The notes beneath the pieces were generated by a model, which was not told the origin of the DNA, made no database searches, and worked only from the letters and a program-made list of their open reading frames with translations. A stretch of 26,691 nt of DNA from positions 1 through 26,691 of the forward strand of contig JBBDWJ010000182.1 in the NCBI GenBank assembly GCA_040902925.1. The letters run 5' to 3'. Positions within the stretch are counted from its first letter, which is position 1, and each line of letters opens with the position of its first letter. The DNA is from JBBDWJ01 sp040902925. Lineage in GTDB: Bacteria; Acidobacteriota; Terriglobia; Bryobacterales; UBA6623. This document shows positions 22,646 to 26,691 of this stretch, one piece after another. The translations under genes were made by a program, and so were the position numbers.

Positions 22646-24589
22646 TTACTTCGTGGCGATGCGGTTTCCGGCGGCTATTCGCACCTTGTCCCACTCCTCT
22701 GGATTGTTCTTCCAGATCTCTGTGTCGCGCATCGCCCTCGCCCCGAAGGGGCGTTTGTAAATAATACTGTCCACCAACTGATCGGGCGCCGCTTTTCCTT
22801 CCTTGCCGGCCAGCAACTGAAAATACTCGTAGTCTTGCAGGCCGCGGCGCATCGCTTTGAGCCGAATGCTGGGAATGGGCTCTCGATAGCCCATGACCGC
22901 ACCGCGATAGATCATCTGTCCGGAACCGTTGTAGGAGAAGCGATCGCTCTTGTAGTTTTCCGCCTCGTACCAAGCGGCGTAGGCGTTCCAATCGAATTCC
23001 CACTCGACCCAGCCGGTTTGATATTTCCAGCCGGCCCAGCCGATGCCGCGGTTGACCAGCAGGTCGACGTCGAGCAGAGTGTTCGAGCCGATGCCGGAGT
23101 TGCGCTTTTGCTCGTAGATCATCGGTCCGTAGAACCAGGTCTCGACGCCTTTGGGACGAACGAGATCGGCAAAGTCTTTGTCGTAGTCCACCGTGTGGCA
23201 CACCCACAGATCGACCTCTTGCGAGAGTTTCTCCATCGCTTCTGGTGAGTAGCCGCCGTCGATGCGGTATTGAAACCAGTCGCGGCCCATCGCCTCGTGG
23301 AGGAGGCGGCCATAGTAGATCATCTTCTCGTAGGCGACCTCGGAGTAGCTTTCATCGAGCCCATTGAGGAAGGCGATCTTTTTGACCTTGCGCCAGGCAG
23401 GCTTTGAGTCGAGATGCTCGCGCACCTGGCGAGCCGTTTCTTTCCAGACGGCTTCGTACTCCGGCGTGCGGCCATCGGGAGGCAGGGCGAGCGGCCACGC
23501 CGAGCCCTTGCTGCCTTCACTGCGTTCGATGTTGAACGGCAGCATCATGTGATGCACGGGCACCCCGTATCCCGGGCCCCAATAGCCGTATTTCTCGGTG
23601 AACGCGGAGCCGTCGAGATACGGCCCGATGCGGCTGTCATACTCAGTCCAGTCCAACGTGACGCTACTGTTTTCGGCGCTGCTGTTTTCGACGTTGATTT
23701 TGGGGCGGTAGCCGTAGACCAAAGGCAGGAAGCGGTGCTGCTGGGCGAGCTGATAATACTTCCGCTCTTCCTCGGGCGGCATGTTGCGCATCGAATCGTT
23801 CCAGACGTCGCCCGGCAGGCTGCTTTCCTGGGGAAGCGCGAAATCCCAAACGTCGAGATGGACGGCGATGGTGTCATGGCCGCCCTTCCAGGTGACTTCA
23901 AGCTGGCCTTCGTAGCGGCCAGCAGGCGACGCGGCGGCGTCGTCGGGGACGTAAATATCCACCCAGATGGACTGGTTGGTCTGCTCGGGAATGTTGTTGA
24001 AGGCATCGGGAAGCGAAAACGGAAAGCCAGAGGACAACGAGGATCGCCGCTTCGGCATCAACGCATCGGGATACCAGGCCGGGCCAAGCGATGTGGCTTC
24101 GTAGCCGGTCGAAGGCCTACGAACTTGCGTATACCAGGCCTTGAAAACCGCGACGTGCGGAGGGGCGAGACTCGCTCCGGCTTTGTGGGTCAGGCCATCG
24201 AGCGAAACATCGACTTGCTGCAGCGGCGCGGCAGTCTCCACGATGAGCTGGAACGCAACAAACTCGTTTCTGGCGGCTTGCAGCGATACAGCTTTCGATG
24301 ACGAGTCCCAGACCAGGTTCTTCGTGCGGTAGTCACCGCTGGGATAGTCGCGGTGGATGTCGGCGCGGTCTTCGAGCAACCGCCCTGTGGTTGGCTCGAC
24401 GCGGACGCCGTCGCTGACGGCCCACAGCCGCACGTTGGGCGCTTGCGCGGTGAGTTCATTAGCTGCCAGCAGCGCCAATAGGACGGCGCTTGCGATGGAA
24501 AGCAAGCCGCTGAACGGGAAACCGGTGAAGGCTAGAGAGAGACTGTTGCGCGGAGCGCACTTTTTTGCAGTGTGCAAACTAGTTGGCAT
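22646..24589 (-). CDS. Exported DUF4091 / GH123-like glycoside hydrolase
   Basis: A 647-aa protein. GAGG lies 7 nt before the ATG. Residues about 20-50 form a long signal peptide ending LTAQA. An N-terminal beta-sandwich (about 55-270) is followed by a TIM-barrel-like catalytic domain and the DUF4091 tail, which contains the diagnostic PSIRLKAMRRGLQDYEY (about residue 575). The catalytic pair of GH123 enzymes, adjacent Asp-Glu on a barrel strand, fits FLNGLDES (Asp412-Glu413). GH123 enzymes release N-acetyl-galactosamine by substrate-assisted catalysis; DUF4091 relatives have broader, mostly untested specificity. It lies between the DUF1080 and M28-like genes and is likely co-transcribed with both. 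The family call is strong, the substrate open. Confidence 0.88.
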   Translation of the reverse strand: MPTSLHTAKKCAPRNSLSLAFTGFPFSGLLSIASAVLLALLAANELTAQAPNVRLWAVSDGVRVEPTTGRLLEDRADIHRDYPSGDYRTKNLVWDSSSKAVSLQAARNEFVAFQLIVETAAPLQQVDVSLDGLTHKAGASLAPPHVAVFKAWYTQVRRPSTGYEATSLGPAWYPDALMPKRRSSLSSGFPFSLPDAFNNIPEQTNQSIWVDIYVPDDAAASPAGRYEGQLEVTWKGGHDTIAVHLDVWDFALPQESSLPGDVWNDSMRNMPPEEERKYYQLAQQHRFLPLVYGYRPKINVENSSAENSSVTLDWTEYDSRIGPYLDGSAFTEKYGYWGPGYGVPVHHMMLPFNIERSEGSKGSAWPLALPPDGRTPEYEAVWKETARQVREHLDSKPAWRKVKKIAFLNGLDESYSEVAYEKMIYYGRLLHEAMGRDWFQYRIDGGYSPEAMEKLSQEVDLWVCHTVDYDKDFADLVRPKGVETWFYGPMIYEQKRNSGIGSNTLLDVDLLVNRGIGWAGWKYQTGWVEWEFDWNAYAAWYEAENYKSDRFSYNGSGQMIYRGAVMGYREPIPSIRLKAMRRGLQDYEYFQLLAGKEGKAAPDQLVDSIIYKRPFGARAMRDTEIWKNNPEEWDKVRIAAGNRIATK

Positions 24590-24732
24590 GCAACAGCCTC
24601 ACCATCATAATTCTGAGGAGAAAAACAGAACTAAGCGGCCGGCGGAAAGCAATCTCTCAACTTCCTTCCGCCGCCGGAAACAGCGCTTCAACCGGCCTCA
24701 ACTCGATTGCCGCCGGCGCGGGCGGGCCGGGA

Positions 24733-25401
24733 TTATTTGCCGAGCTCCTTGATTTCGAGGTTGCGGTAGTAAAGCGGCCAGCCTTCGGCTTGGAGGCAGA
24801 TATTGCCATCGGCCGGATACAGGCCGTGCCCCTCGTTAACTTTTTCGCCGTTTAGAATGACGGTGACACGGCCGCCTTCGGAGCGCACCTCGATTTTGTC
24901 CCACTCGCCGAACGGAACACGGTTCTTGACGATCGGGCCGCGTTTGGCGCCGGTCACTTTGCCGCCGCGCACTCCGAACACGCTAGCGGCTTCGCCGTAG
25001 TGCCCTTGCACCTCGATCGATTCCGGCCAGCCGTCGTTCACTTCGCGGGCGTTGATGAAGAACCCGGCGTTCGGCCATTCCTCGGGAGCGCCCTTCCAGC
25101 CCTCGGCGATGAAACGCCACTCGGCCCGAAAAACGAAATCTTTCTAGATCTTCTTGCTTCTCAAAAAACCGTTGGGTTTGCCGAGACAGTAGATCATGCC
25201 GTCTTTGAGTTGCCAGGTTTCGGGCGGCGAGACCTCGACGGTCCAGTGCTCGCTGATATCTTTTTTGGGCATCAGCGAGACGAAGCCTTCTTCGGCGGCT
25301 GTGTTCGGAGTCCAGGGCGAGATGAAAAAGACCGAGAGAATCGCTGCCAGGAACAAGCAGCGGCCGGCGCGCGAACGCCGCCAAACCGGCATTCCAATCA
25401 T
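24733..25401 (-). pseudogene. DUF1080 (3-keto-disaccharide hydrolase family) gene with in-frame amber codon
   Basis: The gene reads from ATG 25401 (GGGAG 7 nt upstream) to a stop at 24733 in one frame, broken only by TAG at 25144-25146, codon 86 of 223. Before it: a signal peptide (residues 1-33) and FVSLMPKKDISEHWTVE, MIYCLGKPNGFLRSKK. After it: KDFVFRAEWRF, NAGFFINARE, WDKIEVRSEGGRVTVILNGEKV and LYYRNLEIKEL, all DUF1080 hallmarks of the jelly-roll fold. Relatives usually have an aromatic residue, often Tyr, at the stop position, so a single change from TAC or TAT explains it. DUF1080 proteins cleave or hydrate 3-keto-glycosides. It may be a true null allele, a sequencing error or a suppressed codon. 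Only the surrounding gene cluster suggests a pathway. Confidence 0.88.
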
Positions 25402-25469
25402 GCGATAACTCCCGGCGCGCAACGCGCTTTCCAAAACAACACGTTGACCATAAGACTGATGAACTCGCC

Positions 25470-26417
25470 TCAAGCCGCCGCCGGTTTCGCATGAAGCCCG
25501 CGTACGACGGTTTCCACGTACTCGCGCGCCCGGCGGGCCAGATCGTCCACGCCTTCGGGCGTTTCGGGGCGCGGCGTGAGCGGCTCGAAAATGTTCTCGA
25601 ACGCCAGCGGCATGTCGAGCCCGGTATGGGCTACCGTCGACAGCAGCCTGTAGTGGTCGATCTCGCCGAAGCCCGGTCCGCAGTCCTGATCTTCAGGCCA
25701 GTTGCGATGGTCTTTGATGCAAAAAGCCCGCACGTCGCGCCAGCAGGCTTCGATATCGGCAATCGGATCGTCATTTTCGTAATCGAGCACATTGCCGGCG
25801 TCGTAACACATCAGAACGCTTTCGTCGGCGACGTCGGCGATGATCTTCGAGCAGTCGCGTCCGGTGGCGGTGTTGCCGCCGTGCTGTTTGATGACGACCA
25901 TAACGCCGTTTTTACGGGCGATCGGCCCCAGTTGCTTGAGGTCTTTGATCCACTGCGGATAGCCGCCCGCCTTAATCTCGCCGAATGTCAGCAGAAATGG
26001 GATGCCTGCAGCGGCGGCCTGCTCGATGCGGCTGGTGTGCGCCGCCACGGAATTTTCCGCGCCGACGTAGACGGTCGAAAACATCATCACCGGCTTCAGG
26101 CCGGCATCGCGGCACTGCGCGGACAGTTCCTTGGCTTTGGCCGCCGGAGCGCCCACTTCGATCACATCGCGGCGTTCTCCTGACCCATCGCGGTGCCGCG
26201 TGCCCCAGGCGACGTAGGGATAGCCGGCTTTGGCGATTCCAGCGAGCGCGCGCTCGAACGAGAAATTCGAGTACGGCAGCGTCATGCATGCCATCTGAAA
26301 GTTGGTGGGCCGCCGCGGCTGTTGCGCCGCTACAGGCAGCGCTGCCAGTGCGGCCCCAGCCTGCAAAATCTGGCGGCGGGTCCAGTTTCGTGTTTTCGCG
26401 TTGGTGTCAGGGCTCAT
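25470..26417 (-). CDS. Tat-exported sugar isomerase/epimerase-like TIM barrel
   Basis: A 315-aa protein of the xylose-isomerase-like TIM-barrel family. A twin-arginine signal (WTRRQIL, residues 12-18, hydrophobic AGAALAALPVAA) exports it. Segments that normally carry the metal site are present: LTFGEIKAGG (Glu, about residue 146), VVIKQHGGN (His, about 176), CYDAGNVLDY (Asp, about 201), CIKDHRN (His, about 225) and LAFENIF (Glu, about 280). Relatives isomerise or epimerise keto-sugars or act on 3-keto-glycosides in oxidation pathways. It is first in the five-gene run, 68 bp before the DUF1080 gene. No ribosome binding site is evident at ATG 26417. The precise reaction is not readable from sequence. 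Confidence 0.88.
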   Translation of the reverse strand: MSPDTNAKTRNWTRRQILQAGAALAALPVAAQQPRRPTNFQMACMTLPYSNFSFERALAGIAKAGYPYVAWGTRHRDGSGERRDVIEVGAPAAKAKELSAQCRDAGLKPVMMFSTVYVGAENSVAAHTSRIEQAAAAGIPFLLTFGEIKAGGYPQWIKDLKQLGPIARKNGVMVVIKQHGGNTATGRDCSKIIADVADESVLMCYDAGNVLDYENDDPIADIEACWRDVRAFCIKDHRNWPEDQDCGPGFGEIDHYRLLSTVAHTGLDMPLAFENIFEPLTPRPETPEGVDDLARRAREYVETVVRGLHAKPAAA

Positions 26418-26522
26418 GTCAGTAAATTTCGGCGGATCCGATGTTTCGCCATCATGCCGTGCGGCTGGTCTCGATCATCGTGCCTGGCTAAGGGCGCGAA
26501 CATGTGCGTCCCTAAGGTGCGT

Positions 26523-26576
26523 CACAAAACCGCGGCCCTGCGCTTCATGGCGGCGTGACGAAACCGCGAGCCTGCG
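26523..26576. repeat. Degenerate direct repeat in terminal intergenic DNA
   Basis: Two 20-bp copies (26523-26542 and 26557-26576) match at 16 of 20 positions around the core AAACCGCG..CCTGCG, 34 bp apart. Weaker ACGAACC echoes follow at about 26584 and 26613. The remaining 26418-26691 sequence, which continues beyond the window, holds no recognised gene. Confidence 0.4.
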
Positions 26577-26691
26577 TGGTGTCACGAACCCGAACCCTAC
26601 GTCCTGTCATTCTGGCGTTACGAACCAACGCGGTCTTTCGAAGGCGGGCCGCGCCGCGCCATCCGCATAGGAACGCGTCAAATCCGAGGCC

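Noticed and set aside
22739..22753. CCCC-GAA-GGGG hairpin resembling a REP unit
   Set aside because: It lies within the DUF4091 coding sequence and reads as normal codons; probably chance in GC-rich DNA.
24641..24672. GGCGGAA/TTCCGCC inverted repeat after the DUF1080 stop as a terminator
   Set aside because: The loop is 18 nt and no T-run follows on the minus strand; downstream genes appear to continue the same transcript.
24983..25492. Alternative 169-codon minus-strand frame across the DUF1080 gene
   Set aside because: It is Arg-rich shadow translation; DUF1080 residues lie in the other frame on both sides of the amber codon, so no frameshift is involved.

Overview
The window looks like part of a GC-rich chromosome, probably from an acidobacterium of the Bryobacterales/Solibacter type. 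This is an inference from gene content: exported Gfo/Idh, DUF1080, DUF4091 and TIM-barrel sugar enzymes, a sulfatase, an S9 peptidase, a stand-alone POTRA protein and a UxaE-like epimerase. No marker gene is present to prove it. A 10-N scaffold gap at 8437-8446, flanked by G and C runs, marks the sequence as a draft assembly. No tRNA, rRNA, CRISPR array or intact transposase was seen.

Layout. 1-8365 holds mixed single genes: the 3' part of an S9 peptidase, a VOC protein, a previously uncalled 56-aa zinc ribbon on the minus strand, a secreted protein of unknown function, a DUF389 membrane protein, a family-39 glycosyltransferase and a sulfatase. 8463-12943 holds arginine biosynthesis on the minus strand, in transcription order argF, argG, argH, argR. 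argG and argH overlap by 4 bp. A tandem ARG-box-like operator overlaps the argF promoter, so the repressor gene and a likely target site lie in the same window. 13042-17558 holds rhamnulokinase, a degenerate ABC ATPase fused to a Wzt-type sugar-binding domain, and a UxaE-like tagaturonate epimerase. The kinase and epimerase fit use of pectin (rhamnogalacturonan) sugars. 17739-19082 encodes an exported POTRA-repeat protein without a beta-barrel.

19208-26417 is a five-gene minus-strand run. In transcription order it encodes a Tat-exported sugar isomerase/epimerase-like TIM barrel, a DUF1080 protein, a DUF4091 (GH123-like) protein, an M28-like peptidase and a Tat-exported Gfo/Idh oxidoreductase. 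All five carry export signals. This resembles known loci for oxidative cleavage of glycosides through 3-keto intermediates. The DUF1080 gene is interrupted by one in-frame amber codon at a position where tyrosine would be expected.

Several genes without a Shine-Dalgarno sequence have a -10-like hexamer 7-9 nt before the ATG, which suggests leaderless transcription. Other genes have clear ribosome binding sites, which were used here to correct starts (argF, argH, rhaB, uxaE-like, Gfo/Idh, DUF1080).
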